DNA of 64,000 bases from Rahnella aquatilis CIP 78.65 = ATCC 33071 (lineage in GTDB: Bacteria > Pseudomonadota > Gammaproteobacteria > Enterobacterales > Enterobacteriaceae). The stretch lies in assembly GCF_000241955.1 (NCBI RefSeq), contig NC_016818.1, positions 4,154,001 to 4,218,000 on the forward strand, given 5' to 3'. Numbering within the stretch: the stretch's first letter is position 1; every line of letters begins with the position of its first letter. Shown in pieces: positions 48,460 through 58,733 of this stretch. Made by a program: the position numbers and the translations under genes. The notes beneath the pieces are model-generated. The model was given only the letters and a program-made list of their open reading frames with translations, did no database searches and was not told where the DNA came from.

Positions 48460-49608
48460 ATGAGTTTTATGTTGGCACTTCCTAAAATCAGCCTCCACGG
48501 TCAGGGCGCAATCGAAGATATGGTTGCGATGCTGGCGACTAAACAACACGGCAAAGCGCTTATCGTCACCGACGGCCAGTTAATCGAACTGGGTCTGCTC
48601 GACAGCTTATTCTCCGCACTCAAACAGGCCGGACTGCCTTACGCCATTTACGGCGGCGTGGTGCCGAATCCAACCTCCGCCCACGTTGATGAAGGTTTCC
48701 GTCTGTATCAGGAAAACCACTGCGATTATCTGATCGCTTTCGGTGGCGGCAGCCCGATTGATACCGCCAAGGGCATCAAAATTCTGACCGCCAATCCGGG
48801 GCCTGCCACGCTGTATTCCGGTGTCGGCAAAGTCACCAAACCGGGTGTCTTCCTGGTGGCGATTAATACCACAGCGGGCACAGCCGCAGAACTCACCAGC
48901 AATGCGGTGATCATCGACAGCCAGCGTCAGGTGAAAGAAGTGATCATCGACGCCAATCTGATCCCGGATATTGCGGTGGATGACCCGGCGGTTATGCTCA
49001 AAATCCCGGCCAGCGTCACCGCCGCGACCGGCATGGATGCGCTGACCCACGCCATCGAAGCCTACGTTTCCCTCGGGGCGCATCCGCTGACCGATCCGAC
49101 CGCGCTCGCCGCGATTTCAACTATCACGCAATGGCTGCCAAAAGCCGTCGATCACGGCGATGATATCGAAGCCCGCGAGAAAATGGCGCAGGGACAATAT
49201 CTGGCCGGAATGGCCTTTAACAGCGCAGGTTTGGGGCTGGTTCACGCACTGGCGCATCAGCCTGGCGCGACACATAATCTGCCGCACGGCGTCTGTAATG
49301 CCATTTTGCTGCCAGTCGTCGAAGAGTTTAACCGCGCGAGTGCACCTCACCGCTTTGCCGATATTGCCCGCGCGATGGGCGTGCATACGCAAGGTATCAG
49401 CGAAACGCAGGCCAGCATGGCGGCCATCGACGCTATCCGCAAATTATCCACCCGCGTGGGGATCCCTTCGGGTTTCAAAGAACTGGGCATTTCAGAAGCG
49501 GATATCGAAGGCTGGCTGGATAAAGCGCTGGCTGACCCGTGTGCGCCTTGCAACCCGCGCACCGCAACCCGTGAAGAAGTGCGCGAGTTGTATCTGAAAG
49601 CAATGTAG
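48460..49608 (+). CDS. Lactaldehyde reductase (Fe-dependent alcohol dehydrogenase, FucO/RhaO type)
   Basis: 382 residues. Group III iron-type dehydrogenase that reduces L-lactaldehyde to 1,2-propanediol, disposing of the RhaD product when oxygen is low. NAD motif FGGGSPIDTAKG at 95-106; metal ligands D193, H197 (GMDALTHAIE), H262 and H276 (HALAHQPGATHNLPHG), matching E. coli FucO spacing. GAGGG before the ATG. E. coli K-12 keeps this enzyme in the fucose operon; here it sits inside the rhamnose operon. Confidence 0.93.
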   Translation: MSFMLALPKISLHGQGAIEDMVAMLATKQHGKALIVTDGQLIELGLLDSLFSALKQAGLPYAIYGGVVPNPTSAHVDEGFRLYQENHCDYLIAFGGGSPIDTAKGIKILTANPGPATLYSGVGKVTKPGVFLVAINTTAGTAAELTSNAVIIDSQRQVKEVIIDANLIPDIAVDDPAVMLKIPASVTAATGMDALTHAIEAYVSLGAHPLTDPTALAAISTITQWLPKAVDHGDDIEAREKMAQGQYLAGMAFNSAGLGLVHALAHQPGATHNLPHGVCNAILLPVVEEFNRASAPHRFADIARAMGVHTQGISETQASMAAIDAIRKLSTRVGIPSGFKELGISEADIEGWLDKALADPCAPCNPRTATREEVRELYLKAM

Positions 49609-49615
49609 TTTCTTT

Positions 49616-49695
49616 GCTCCCCCACTGAAAGGGGAGAGCTAAAACAAACACGAAAACAGCTCGGTCTGCTCCCTCCCCTTCGCAGGGGGAGGAGC
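49616..49695 (+). repeat. Paired C/G-rich hairpins between lactaldehyde reductase gene and rhaM
   Basis: Hairpin 1 at 49616-49639 (GCTCCCCC...GGGGAGAGC) and hairpin 2 at 49668-49695 (GCTCCCTCCCC-TTCGCA-GGGGGAGGAGC, one mismatch). The two share GCTCCC/GGGGAG arms and look like a REP-type palindromic unit pair. The flanking CCCTCTCCCCCC extends the purine/pyrimidine bias. Confidence 0.65.
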
Positions 49696-49732
49696 TTTCC
49701 CTCTCCCCCCGATAATCTAACCGGAGAAAAAC

Positions 49733-50047
49733 ATGATCCGTAAATCCTTCGTGATGCAGGTTAATGCGAATGCCCACGATGAATATCAGCGCCGTCATTC
49801 GCCAATCTGGCCGGAACTGGCGGAAACCCTGAAAGCCCACGGTGCGCATCACTACAGCATTTTTCTCGATGAAAAACGTAATCTGCTGTTTGGCTATGTG
49901 GAAATAGAATCAGAAGAAAGATGGAACGCGGTGGCAAAAACGGAAATTTGCCAGAAATGGTGGAAGCATATGGCAGACGTAATGCCTGCCAATGCCGATA
50001 ACAGCCCGGTCAGCAACGACCTTAAACCGGTCTTTTACCTCGATTAA
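49733..50047 (+). CDS. rhaM: L-rhamnose mutarotase RhaM
   Basis: 104 residues, E. coli length. Interconverts alpha and beta L-rhamnose so that RhaA gets its preferred anomer. Conserved [31 protein letters not shown] and [12 protein letters not shown] with catalytic His and Tyr-type residues. GGAG precedes the ATG. Last gene of the operon; its final 26 bases overlap ygiQ tail to tail. Confidence 0.96.
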   Translation: MIRKSFVMQVNANAHDEYQRRHSPIWPELAETLKAHGAHHYSIFLDEKRNLLFGYVEIESEERWNAVAKTEICQKWWKHMADVMPANADNSPVSNDLKPVFYLD

Positions 50048-52196
50048 CCCTCTGCCCGGAGGGTTTTCCTTTTCCGGCAGCCGGATTTTGCGCTTTAGCG
50101 GGGGTAAAACGCGTAGTGGCCGGTTTCGTTTTGCCTGAACCTGACGCCGCAAACTTCGGATCAAAACCGTCCGGCGGCACCAGACAATCAGGCCGGATGC
50201 CAATCAGACGGCGCATGCCCATCGCGGTCAGCGCCTCGCGGATCACCGGCCAGTTCAGCGGATCGTGATAACGCAGCAACGCTTTATGCAAGCGCCGCTG
50301 ACGATCGCCTTTCGGCACCACGACGTCTTCACTTTTATAATCCACTTTGCCGAGCGGATTCTTGCCGCTGTAATACATGGTGGTGGCGCTGGCGAGCGGC
50401 GACGGATAGAAGTTCTGCACCTGATCCAGCCGGAAACGGTTTTTCTTCAGCCACAGCGCCAGATTGATCATGTCTTCGGTACGTGTCCCCGGATGCGCGG
50501 AGATAAAGTATGGGATCAGATACTGCTCTTTCCCGGCCTGTTTCGAATAGCTGTCGAAAAGCTCCTTGAACCGGTAATAACTGCCCATTCCCGGTTTCAT
50601 CATTTTGGACAGCGGTCCGGTTTCGGTATGTTCCGGCGCGATCTTCAGATAACCGCCCACATGATGTTCGGCCAGCTCTTTGATATAACGCGGATCTTCT
50701 ACCGCCAGATCATAACGGACACCCGAAGCGATCAGGATTTTCTTGATCCCCTTCAGGCTGCGCGTACGGCGATAAAGGTTGATCGTCGGCTCATGGTTAG
50801 TGTCCATATGCGTACAGATTTCCGGATACACACAGGACGCGCGGCGACAACTCTGTTCCGCCTTCGGCGACTGACAGCGCAGCATATACATGTTGGCAGT
50901 CGGCCCCCCAAGATCGGAAATCACCCCGGTGAATCCCGGCACATTGTCGCGGATCTCTTCTATTTCGCGGACGATCGACGCTTCGGAACGGCTCTGAATG
51001 ATCCGCCCTTCATGCTCAGTGATCGAACAAAACGCGCAACCGCCGTAACAGCCACGCATGATATTGATCGAGAAACGGATCATGTCATACGCCGGAATGG
51101 TCGCTTTACCGTAAGACGGATGGGGTACGCGCTGGAACGGCAGACCAAATACTTCGTCCATTTCTTCGGTAGACAGCGGGATCGCCGGTGGATTGATCCA
51201 CACATAGCGGTCGCCGTGTTTTTGCATCAGGGCACGCGCACAGCCAGGATTGGTTTCGTGATGCAAAATGCGCGAGGTATGCGCGTAAAGCACTTTATCG
51301 GCCTTCACTTTTTCAAATGACGGCAGCAGAACGTAGGTTTTCTCCCACGGTTTCGGCTTTGGCGCGCGCACCGTTACCGGCTGCGGGGCATCCGGCGCAG
51401 GCAACTCTCCTTCCGAACACGGCAGATCTTCGCCATACGGGTTCATGATCGGCTCAATGCGCCCCGGTTTATCAAGACGTGTGGAATCGACCCCGCTCCA
51501 GCCCGTCAGTGCCGTTTTGCGCATCACGGCGGTGTTGCGCACATCGTGAATATCAGTGATGGATTCGCCCGCCGCCAGACGGTGCGCCACTTCCACCAGC
51601 GGCCTTTCGCCGTTGCCGTAAATCAGCATGTCGGCTTTGGAATCCACCAGCACCGAACGGCGCACGGTATCGGACCAGTAATCGTAATGTGCGATACGCC
51701 GCAGGCTGGCTTCGATACCGCCGAGCAAAACCGGGACATCGCTGTAGGCTTCTTTACAGCGCTGGGTGTAGACCAGCGTGGCGCGATCGGGACGTTTACC
51801 GCCCACATTGCCCGGCGTATAAGCATCGTCATGGCGCAATTTCCGGTCGGCGGTATAGCGGTTAATCATCGAATCCATGTTGCCGGCGGTCACGCCGTAA
51901 AACAGATTCGGCTTCCCGAGCCGCATGAAGTCTTCTTTGCGGGTCCAGTCCGGCTGCGCGATGATCCCGACGCGAAACCCTTGCGCTTCCAGCATACGGC
52001 CGATGATCGCCATGCCGAAACTCGGATGATCGACATACGCATCGCCGGTCACCACGATCACGTCACAACTGTCCCAGCCAAGTTCATCCATTTCCGCCCG
52101 GCTCATCGGGAAAAACGGTGCCGTGCCGTAACATTCGGCCCAGTAGCGCGGATAAGAAAACAGGGTGCGATCGGGTTGGATCAGGCTGATTGGCAT
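50022..52196 (-). CDS. ygiQ: Radical SAM protein YgiQ (UPF0313)
   Basis: 724 residues. The iron-sulfur CX3CX2C motif is C383, C387, C390 in [37 protein letters not shown] and LKIAPEHTE are typical of the family. The C-terminal 50 residues are Lys/Pro/Gly-rich and variable. Biochemical role not established. Its last codons carry the rhaM terminator on the other strand. Ribosome site weak at the ATG. Confidence 0.93.
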   Translation of the reverse strand: MPISLIQPDRTLFSYPRYWAECYGTAPFFPMSRAEMDELGWDSCDVIVVTGDAYVDHPSFGMAIIGRMLEAQGFRVGIIAQPDWTRKEDFMRLGKPNLFYGVTAGNMDSMINRYTADRKLRHDDAYTPGNVGGKRPDRATLVYTQRCKEAYSDVPVLLGGIEASLRRIAHYDYWSDTVRRSVLVDSKADMLIYGNGERPLVEVAHRLAAGESITDIHDVRNTAVMRKTALTGWSGVDSTRLDKPGRIEPIMNPYGEDLPCSEGELPAPDAPQPVTVRAPKPKPWEKTYVLLPSFEKVKADKVLYAHTSRILHHETNPGCARALMQKHGDRYVWINPPAIPLSTEEMDEVFGLPFQRVPHPSYGKATIPAYDMIRFSINIMRGCYGGCAFCSITEHEGRIIQSRSEASIVREIEEIRDNVPGFTGVISDLGGPTANMYMLRCQSPKAEQSCRRASCVYPEICTHMDTNHEPTINLYRRTRSLKGIKKILIASGVRYDLAVEDPRYIKELAEHHVGGYLKIAPEHTETGPLSKMMKPGMGSYYRFKELFDSYSKQAGKEQYLIPYFISAHPGTRTEDMINLALWLKKNRFRLDQVQNFYPSPLASATTMYYSGKNPLGKVDYKSEDVVVPKGDRQRRLHKALLRYHDPLNWPVIREALTAMGMRRLIGIRPDCLVPPDGFDPKFAASGSGKTKPATTRFTPAKAQNPAAGKGKPSGQRVNRGKRPV
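50046..50073 (+). terminator. rhaM terminator inside the ygiQ 3' coding end
   Basis: AACCCTC-TGCCCG-GAGGGTT followed by TTCCTTTT. It starts within the rhaM stop codon and lies wholly inside antisense ygiQ codons, so the sequence serves both as terminator and as ygiQ coding DNA. Confidence 0.75.
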
Positions 52197-52601
52197 AAAG
52201 AGTTTTCGCTGAAAGAAGAGGAGTTTTGCTTAAGCACGGCTAATGCATCGTGATTTCGCAGCCAGAAAATCAAGGCCGGAGATTATACTTGGACGAAAAA
52301 ACGGCTGCTGAGACGAATGAGTTTGTCATGCGTCAGATCAAGCTTTTCAGACCGTAAATCCCGTTTTCCGTGATCACCGCCCCAACACTCTAAGATTTTC
52401 CTTATGCGGAATTGCCGACTACCATGTTAGAAAGTGCATCAGAAAGCTTCAAACCGTAACTAAAGAATTTCTAACTTTAGACGTTGACCGCCACCGGGCC
52501 ATCGCGCGTTTTTCGCCGCCCCCTGACAGAGAGAAGCCTATTGTGACCGCATTACTCCCACGCCCCGTCCTAACCCCTTCATACGCAGTGGAGACCGCTT
52601 C
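52197..52601. other. Divergent spacer between ygiQ and the SulP transporter
   Basis: 405 bp with no gene. It must carry two divergent promoters, but no clear -35/-10 pair or operator was picked out. GGAG is the SulP ribosome site. Confidence 0.4.
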
Positions 52602-54101
52602 ATGACGATGAAATCCTCTGAAAATCTGAACATGAATTTTCTGCGTTACGATATCCCGGCCGGGATTGTCGTGTTTCTGGTTGCGCTGCCGCTGAGTCTT
52701 GGCATTGCTCAGGCCAGCGGATTACCGCCTTTTGTCGGTCTGCTGACCGGCGTTATCGGCGGCGTGATCGTCACCCTGCTCAGCCCGTCGCGTTTTGCGG
52801 TCAGCGGACCGGCTGCCGGGCTGGTGACGATCGTGGTTGGCGCGATGGAAACGCTCGGATCCTTTTCCTCTCTGTTGCTGGCGCTGATGCTGGCAGGCAT
52901 TCTGCAAATCGTCTTCGGGATCATTAAAGCCGGACGCTTTGTCTCGCTGATCCCCGGCTCGGTGATCCAGGGCATGCTGGCGGCGATCGGTATTTTGCTG
53001 ATCATGCAGCAGATCCCGGTCGCACTGGGTTATCAGGGAGAAGACGGATTACGCGGCATTTTCAGCGATCCGGCCTTCAGTTTGTCGCCCACGGCGTTGA
53101 TCGTCCCGGCTGTCGCCTTGTTGATTTTGTGGCTGTGGACGACGCCACCGTTTAAGCGTATCAGGCTGATGACTTATGTGCCCGGCCCGCTGGTGGCGGT
53201 ATTGTGGGGAAGCCTGGCGGTGATATTCGGTGACCGCATCGTGCCGGATTCGATGCAGGCCATGCCGCGTATTGCGCTGCCGAAATTCGACAGCGTAGAT
53301 GAAGTGACCTCGCAGCTGGAAAAACCGAACTGGAGCGCGTGGAATAATCCGCAGATTTATGTGATTGCCGCGACGCTGGCGCTGGTCGCCAGCCTGGAAA
53401 CGCTGCTCAGCCAGGAAGCGCTGAAGAAGCTGAAAGAGCAAACGCCCGCGCCCTCGCCCAATAAAGAAATGCGTGCGCAAGGGATCGGGAATCTGATCAG
53501 CGGGTTTCTCGGCGGCATGCCGATCACCGCAGTGATCGTGCGCAGTTCGGTGAACGTGAACACCGGCGCGCGCAGTAAGGTGTCGATCCTGCTTCACGGC
53601 GTGTTACTGCTCTTATGCGGCATGTTTTTCAGCGATATGCTCAATACTATTCCGCTGGCCTGCCTGGCTGCGGTGCTGCTGTATACCGGCTACAAACTGG
53701 CCTCACCGGCACTTTTCATGACCCAGTGGCGGCTTGGCCTGCCGCAGTTTTTGCCGTTTATCGCCACGCTGGCGGGTATTCTGCTCTTCGGTATGCTGGC
53801 CGGGATCGGCATCGGGTTGCTCGCGCAATTGCTGTCGAGCACCTACAAAAGTCATCACAATGCAATGCAGCTTACGCGCGACGAAAATCATTATGTGATG
53901 CGTTTTCACCAGAACCTGACGTTCCTGCATAACCCGCGTTTGCAGAGCCTGCTGGCGGAGATCCCCGATAACAGCGTGGTCCGCGTCGAACGTGATAACG
54001 TCGGTTATATCGACCCCGATGTGAAAGCGGTGCTGTCAGATTTTGTGGCAAAAGCCCCGGACCGCAATATTACGCTGCATCGCTGGCCGGTCGGACACTG
54101 A
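52602..54101 (+). CDS. SulP-family inorganic anion transporter
   Basis: 499 residues. Begins IPAGIVVFLVALPLSLGIAQASG, the SulP signature region, followed by GVIGGVIVTLLSPSRFAVSGPAAG and ten or more helices. After about residue 420 a short hydrophilic tail (YVMRFHQNLTFLHNP ... VVRVERDNVGYIDPDVKAVL) looks like a shortened STAS domain. Substrate could be sulfate, bicarbonate or another anion; no carbonic anhydrase gene lies next to it. GGAG eight bases before the ATG. Confidence 0.88.
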   Translation: MTMKSSENLNMNFLRYDIPAGIVVFLVALPLSLGIAQASGLPPFVGLLTGVIGGVIVTLLSPSRFAVSGPAAGLVTIVVGAMETLGSFSSLLLALMLAGILQIVFGIIKAGRFVSLIPGSVIQGMLAAIGILLIMQQIPVALGYQGEDGLRGIFSDPAFSLSPTALIVPAVALLILWLWTTPPFKRIRLMTYVPGPLVAVLWGSLAVIFGDRIVPDSMQAMPRIALPKFDSVDEVTSQLEKPNWSAWNNPQIYVIAATLALVASLETLLSQEALKKLKEQTPAPSPNKEMRAQGIGNLISGFLGGMPITAVIVRSSVNVNTGARSKVSILLHGVLLLLCGMFFSDMLNTIPLACLAAVLLYTGYKLASPALFMTQWRLGLPQFLPFIATLAGILLFGMLAGIGIGLLAQLLSSTYKSHHNAMQLTRDENHYVMRFHQNLTFLHNPRLQSLLAEIPDNSVVRVERDNVGYIDPDVKAVLSDFVAKAPDRNITLHRWPVGH

Positions 54102-54124
54102 TTTCAGACGGCGGAGAACAACAA

Positions 54125-54160
54125 AAAGGCCTGCCGGTTTCCCGCAGGCCTTTCTTTTTT
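54125..54160 (+). terminator. Intrinsic terminator after the SulP gene
   Basis: AAAGGCCTGC and GCAGGCCTTT pair perfectly around a nine-base loop, followed by CTTTTTT. Also between convergent genes, so it may serve the DHA kinase transcript as well. Confidence 0.92.
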
Positions 54161-54173
54161 GCTGACATCAATC

Positions 54174-55826
54174 TTATTTTTTCGCCAGCGCCTCAAACAC
54201 TTTTTCAACGGCCACCGCACCGGGATCTTTCACCCCTTTCAGGCTGTTGCTGCTCAGATAAGAAGAACGCCCGGCGTTAGCTTTTTTCATGCCGGCCGTG
54301 TCTTTGGCCCCTTTGGCTGCCGCTTTAGCCGCCCCTTTCAACGCCTCTTTTTTGCCAAGGGCTTCCAGCGCCGGTTGCAGTGCGTCGATCATCGTGCGAT
54401 CGCCAAGATCGGCCCCGCCGTAATGTTTCATGCGTTCGAGACCGGACAGCAGGGCTTTCGGTAACTTCTCGCCTTCGGCAACCTTCTTACCGGCAGCGGT
54501 AAAGAAGATCGACATCAGCACGCCGCTGGATCCGCCCATGACGGTCGCCAGACGATCGCCGACCACGCCCAGAAGATCGGCCACATTGTTCAGCGGTAAT
54601 TTTTTGCTTTTGTTCTCTTTCTGGATATCACGCGCACCGGTGGCAAACGTTGAACCGGTATCGCCGTCCCCGACTTTGGCATCGAGCTTATTCAGTTCGT
54701 CTTCCAGATCAGAAAGTGTCTGGGTAATGGTTTCAACGATTTTGCCGACCTGCGCGTTAGACGAGGCTTTTACCGTTTTCTTATCACTGATTTTCTTGCC
54801 TTTTTTGGTCGGCAGTTTTTCCAGCTTCACCAGAGGCTGCCAGCCGGACGCTTCCACTTCTGCCAGTAACGCCTCTTCAATGCCGCCTTTAAGGGCAATC
54901 ACCGACAGCGAGAACCCTTTCATATCCAGCGCGCTGACCAGCGATGCCGGGCCAATCAGATAACGGATCGAACTGCCGAGCGCCGAATGCACCAGTTCTT
55001 TGGTGATTTGATTCATCTCGAGCGGAGAAACGCCGCCGAGATTATTGATAAGCACCGCCAGCTTGTCGCTTTTCTTCACATGTTCCGCAAGTTTACTGAC
55101 CAGCGTATCCACCACTTTTTTGCTGTTCTGGGTTTTCATGGTCGACACACCCGGTTCGCCGTGAATGCCTAAGCCCAGCTCAACGTGGCCCGATTCGATA
55201 CGTTGTTCTTCTTCATCTTCACCGCCACCCGGCAGGCTGCAACCCGCCGCCGCGACACCGATACTGGCTGTGGCATCAATCGCCTGCCGGGTGATTTTGG
55301 TGACATCTTTCAGGGATTTTCCCTGCTCAGCCGCGTAACCGGCAATTTTATGCACCAGCGCCGTACCGGCAATGCCGCGCGGCTGCTTGTTGTCCGGCAG
55401 GGAAATGTCGTCGGAGACCATCACCAGCTCCACGTCATAGCCCATACCTTTCGCTTTCTCAGCCGCCAGACCAAAGTTCAGACGGTCGCCGGTGTAGTTT
55501 TTGACGATCAGCAGACAGCCCGCTTTGCCAGTGACCGCCACAATCGCGTTCAGCACGGCGTCTACGCTCGGAGAAGCAAACACTTCGCCGCACACCGCCG
55601 CCGTAAGCATGCCTTTGCCGACAAACCCCACGTGCGCCGGTTCATGACCCGAGCCCCCCCCTGAAATCAGCGCGACCTTTTTCTTATCCCAGTCACGCCG
55701 CACGACAACGCGAATTGCCGGATCGACGTCCAGTTTTGCCAGGTTTTTGTAGGGAGAGGTCAGGATCACCCCTTCGATAACATCGTTAATCAGAGTCTTG
55801 CGGTCATTCATAAAGAATTTAGACAT
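54174..55826 (-). CDS. dhaK: Single-chain ATP-dependent dihydroxyacetone kinase
   Basis: 550 residues joining DhaK and DhaL in one chain, the Citrobacter/eukaryote form, not the PTS-dependent DhaKLM of E. coli. DhaK part: SGGGSGHEPAHVGFVG and the histidine that binds dihydroxyacetone covalently in LGLGIHGEPG. DhaL part from about 355: LDAKVGDGDTGSTF (Mg-ATP aspartates), GGSSGVLMSIFF, and an Ala/Lys-rich end (KGAAKAAAKGAK). Converts DHA to DHAP. AGGAAAGG precedes the ATG. No glycerol dehydrogenase beside it. Confidence 0.95.
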   Translation of the reverse strand: MSKFFMNDRKTLINDVIEGVILTSPYKNLAKLDVDPAIRVVVRRDWDKKKVALISGGGSGHEPAHVGFVGKGMLTAAVCGEVFASPSVDAVLNAIVAVTGKAGCLLIVKNYTGDRLNFGLAAEKAKGMGYDVELVMVSDDISLPDNKQPRGIAGTALVHKIAGYAAEQGKSLKDVTKITRQAIDATASIGVAAAGCSLPGGGEDEEEQRIESGHVELGLGIHGEPGVSTMKTQNSKKVVDTLVSKLAEHVKKSDKLAVLINNLGGVSPLEMNQITKELVHSALGSSIRYLIGPASLVSALDMKGFSLSVIALKGGIEEALLAEVEASGWQPLVKLEKLPTKKGKKISDKKTVKASSNAQVGKIVETITQTLSDLEDELNKLDAKVGDGDTGSTFATGARDIQKENKSKKLPLNNVADLLGVVGDRLATVMGGSSGVLMSIFFTAAGKKVAEGEKLPKALLSGLERMKHYGGADLGDRTMIDALQPALEALGKKEALKGAAKAAAKGAKDTAGMKKANAGRSSYLSSNSLKGVKDPGAVAVEKVFEALAKK

Positions 55827-55931
55827 ACCGAACCTTTCCTTTTAACTGTTTTAACTGTTTTCCAGGTGAAAAAAGAGCTTCTACGCAGTATAGATAACCC
55901 AAAACATAACACAGGGAAAAGTCACGAAGGG

Positions 55932-55958
55932 GGCGGGAAAGGCGGTTTCCCGCCTTTT
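55932..55958. other. Hairpin between dihydroxyacetone kinase and sdaB
   Basis: GGCGGGAAA-GGCGG-TTTCCCGCC, a perfect nine-pair stem with TTTT only on the plus side. On the minus (gene) strand the alternative AAGGCGG-GAAA-CCGCCTT fold, with a GNRA loop, may end sdaB transcription. Confidence 0.6.
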
Positions 55959-55979
55959 AGGAAATGATGAGAAAAGAAA

Positions 55980-57347
55980 TCAATTGCAGGCGAGAACCTT
56001 GATAGCCAGACCGCCTGTCGAGGTTTCACGGTATTTCGAGTTCATGTCCTTGCCGGTTTCGTACATGGTTTCGATGACTTTATCGAGACACACGCGCGGT
56101 TCGCTGGTACGGCGTAATGCCATACGCGACGCATTGACCGCTTTCACCGCCGAAATCGCGTTACGCTCGATGCATGGCACCTGAACCTGTCCGGCCAGCG
56201 GATCGCAGGTCAGCCCGAGATGATGTTCCATCGCGATTTCTGCCGCCATAAACACCTGCGCGGTGCTGCCGCCCAGCAGTTCGGTCAGACCTGCCGCCGC
56301 CATAGAACAGGCCACGCCCACTTCGCCCTGGCACCCGACTTCCGCGCCTGAAATCGAAGCATTCATTTTGAACAGAATGCCCACCGCGCCGGAAGCCAGG
56401 AAGAAACGGCTGTAAGAATCAGGGCTGATCGGTCGGATAAACTGATCGTAATACGTCAGCACGGCAGGAATGATGCCACACGCGCCGTTGGTCGGTGCAG
56501 TGACCACGCGGCCGCCTGCCGCGTTTTCTTCGTTAACCGCCATCGCGTACATGTTGATCCAGTCAACAACGCCCATCGGATCGACATTGTTCTTATCCTG
56601 CGTCACCAGAATGCGGCGCAGCGCGGCGGCACGGCGGTTGATTTTCATCGGTCCCGGCAGCAAACCTTCGGTATGAATGCCGCGCGTTATGCCTTCGCTC
56701 ATCACATTCCAGATGGCCGCAAAGTGATCGCTGATTTCTGTACGTGTATGCCCCGCCAGTTCGTTTTGCAGCATCAGTGCCGACAACGACAGGCCGGTAT
56801 CCGTACAGTGTTTTTGCAAATCACTGGCCGAACGGAACGGATACGGACGCACCACCGGATTTTCGTCCTGCATACCAAATTTGCTGGCTTCAACAATAAA
56901 GCCACCGCCGATCGAGTAATAGGTTTGGGTATACAGCAGTTCATCGCCGCTGAAGGCACTGATTGTCATGCCATTTTCATGCAACGGCAGATTACCGGAA
57001 TGGAAATTCATGCCTGAACCGGCCGGGAAATCGACTTCTTTTATGCCCTTGCCCAGCATCAGACGTCCGGTATTTTCTACCTGACGGATAAACGCCGGGA
57101 TCGCATCGATATCCACGTCATCCGGCATATTGCCCGCCAGCCCCATAATAATGGCCAGATCAGTGTGGTGACCTTTACCGGTCAGTGATAATGAACCATA
57201 AACATCGACCGCCACGCGGGTCGTTTGGGTTATATGGCCTGAAGAAATAAGTTCATCAGTGAATATTTTCCCGGCTTTCATCGGGCCAACAGTATGTGAA
57301 CTGGATGGACCAATACCAATTTTGAAAATATCGAAGACGCTGATCAC
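55980..57347 (-). CDS. sdaB: L-serine dehydratase SdaB
   Basis: 455 residues, the E. coli SdaB length. Iron-sulfur serine deaminase (serine to pyruvate and ammonia). Starts [25 protein letters not shown]; cluster cysteines in [27 protein letters not shown] and a terminal VLACN matching the C-terminal tail that inserts in the active site. The start codon is GTG with GGAG eight bases before it. 102 bp after sdaC, with a hairpin between. Confidence 0.95.
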   Translation of the reverse strand: MISVFDIFKIGIGPSSSHTVGPMKAGKIFTDELISSGHITQTTRVAVDVYGSLSLTGKGHHTDLAIIMGLAGNMPDDVDIDAIPAFIRQVENTGRLMLGKGIKEVDFPAGSGMNFHSGNLPLHENGMTISAFSGDELLYTQTYYSIGGGFIVEASKFGMQDENPVVRPYPFRSASDLQKHCTDTGLSLSALMLQNELAGHTRTEISDHFAAIWNVMSEGITRGIHTEGLLPGPMKINRRAAALRRILVTQDKNNVDPMGVVDWINMYAMAVNEENAAGGRVVTAPTNGACGIIPAVLTYYDQFIRPISPDSYSRFFLASGAVGILFKMNASISGAEVGCQGEVGVACSMAAAGLTELLGGSTAQVFMAAEIAMEHHLGLTCDPLAGQVQVPCIERNAISAVKAVNASRMALRRTSEPRVCLDKVIETMYETGKDMNSKYRETSTGGLAIKVLACN

Positions 57348-57403
57348 GGTGGATACTCCAAGTGAAATTATTTACGGGCGGAATAAACAGAAAACGGGAG
57401 AGA

Positions 57404-57428
57404 AGTGAGCGGGATTTTCCCGCTCACT
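57404..57428. other. Hairpin between sdaC and sdaB
   Basis: AGTGAGCGGG-ATTTT-CCCGCTCACT, a perfect ten-pair stem. On the operon (minus) strand what follows is TCTCTCCC, not a U-run, so partial termination or a stabilising 3' end for sdaC mRNA is more likely than a full stop. Confidence 0.65.
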
Positions 57429-57449
57429 TTATTTCAGAAATTTTAATTA

Positions 57450-58733
57450 TTAGCCCATCAGGCTGAATACAATCGCTGACATTGCAATCAGACCCATAAT
57501 AACAATGAAGACGTTACTGATATGGCCGCTGTATTTTTTCATCGCCGGTACTTTACGGATGGCATACATTGGCATCAGGAATAACAGCATCGCAATAATC
57601 GGACCGCCCAGCGTTTCGATCATGCCCAGAATACTTGGATTCAGGGTCGCCACTAACCAGGTGGTTAATAACATGAAGATACCGGTATAACGGTTCAGCG
57701 TTGGCAGGGCAATTTTTTTGCCTTTGCTGCGCAGAGATTTAATCACCATGCCGTTAAAACCTTCGCGCGCCCCCAGATAATGGCCGAGGAAAGATTTGGT
57801 AATGGCAATAAAGGCAATAAACGGTGCAATATATTCAATGACCGGGTTAGAGAAGTGATTCGCTAAATAAGACAGAATAGACACGTTTTGCGCTTTGGCT
57901 TCCATCAGGTCGGCCGGAGACAGGCTCAGGACGCAGCTGAAGACAAAGAACATCACCGTGATCACCATCATGATGTGGCTAAACGCCAGAATGCGCGAAC
58001 ATTTTTTCTCAGCGTCATCCCCGTATTCTTTGCGTTTTGCCACCGCAAAAGAGGAGATAATTGGCGAGTGGTTGAATGAGAACACCATCACCGGGATCAC
58101 CAGCCACAGCGTCATCAGCATACCGTGACCCACGCCGTTACCGGACAGCGAGGCGTTTTCAAACACTGACGTATTCCAGTTAGGAATAAGGTAAAGCGCC
58201 AGCGCCATCAGCACCGCGACAAACGGGAACACCAGAATACTCATCGCCTTCACGATAATATCCTGACCAAAATGCACCAGTGTCATTAACCCGAGGATCA
58301 GGATCAGTGACAGCAACGCACGCGGTGGCGCATTCATATGCATCTGGTGAGTAATAAAACTCTCAACCGTATTGGTGATGGCCACGCTATAAACCAGCAA
58401 AATAGGATAAATGGCGAAGAAATACAGCAGCGTAATTAATTTACCGGCTGTAATACCAAAATGTTCCTCCACGACTTCTGTAATATCTTCACCGGCATTT
58501 TTACCCGATAAAACAAAACGGGTTAATCCGCGGTGAGCGAAGAACGTCATTGGAAAGGCGAGAATCGCCATAATAATTAACGGAATTAACCCGCCAATAC
58601 CGGCATTAATAGGAAGAAAAAGAACACCCGCACCAATTGCCGTTCCATATAAACCTAACATCCACATGGTGTCAGTTTTACGCCAGGAACTTATTGATTT
58701 TTCAGACAGCGTCCCGATTGTTGTATTATCCAT
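57450..58733 (-). CDS. sdaC: Serine-proton symporter SdaC
   Basis: 427 residues (E. coli 429). Eleven-helix transporter of the STP/HAAAP family; nearly colinear with E. coli SdaC: WRKTDTMWMLGLYGTAIGAG, AHRGLTRFVLSGKN, VFSFNHSPIISSFAVAKR. Feeds serine to SdaB. GAGGAATC before the ATG and a TATAAT at 58751-58756 (minus) about 15-20 bp upstream of it. Confidence 0.96.
   Translation of the reverse strand: MDNTTIGTLSEKSISSWRKTDTMWMLGLYGTAIGAGVLFLPINAGIGGLIPLIIMAILAFPMTFFAHRGLTRFVLSGKNAGEDITEVVEEHFGITAGKLITLLYFFAIYPILLVYSVAITNTVESFITHQMHMNAPPRALLSLILILGLMTLVHFGQDIIVKAMSILVFPFVAVLMALALYLIPNWNTSVFENASLSGNGVGHGMLMTLWLVIPVMVFSFNHSPIISSFAVAKRKEYGDDAEKKCSRILAFSHIMMVITVMFFVFSCVLSLSPADLMEAKAQNVSILSYLANHFSNPVIEYIAPFIAFIAITKSFLGHYLGAREGFNGMVIKSLRSKGKKIALPTLNRYTGIFMLLTTWLVATLNPSILGMIETLGGPIIAMLLFLMPMYAIRKVPAMKKYSGHISNVFIVIMGLIAMSAIVFSLMG

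Noticed and set aside
50265..51320. 351-codon plus-strand frame inside ygiQ
   Set aside because: Antisense to the radical SAM gene, which has clear motifs throughout; His/Arg-rich mirror composition.
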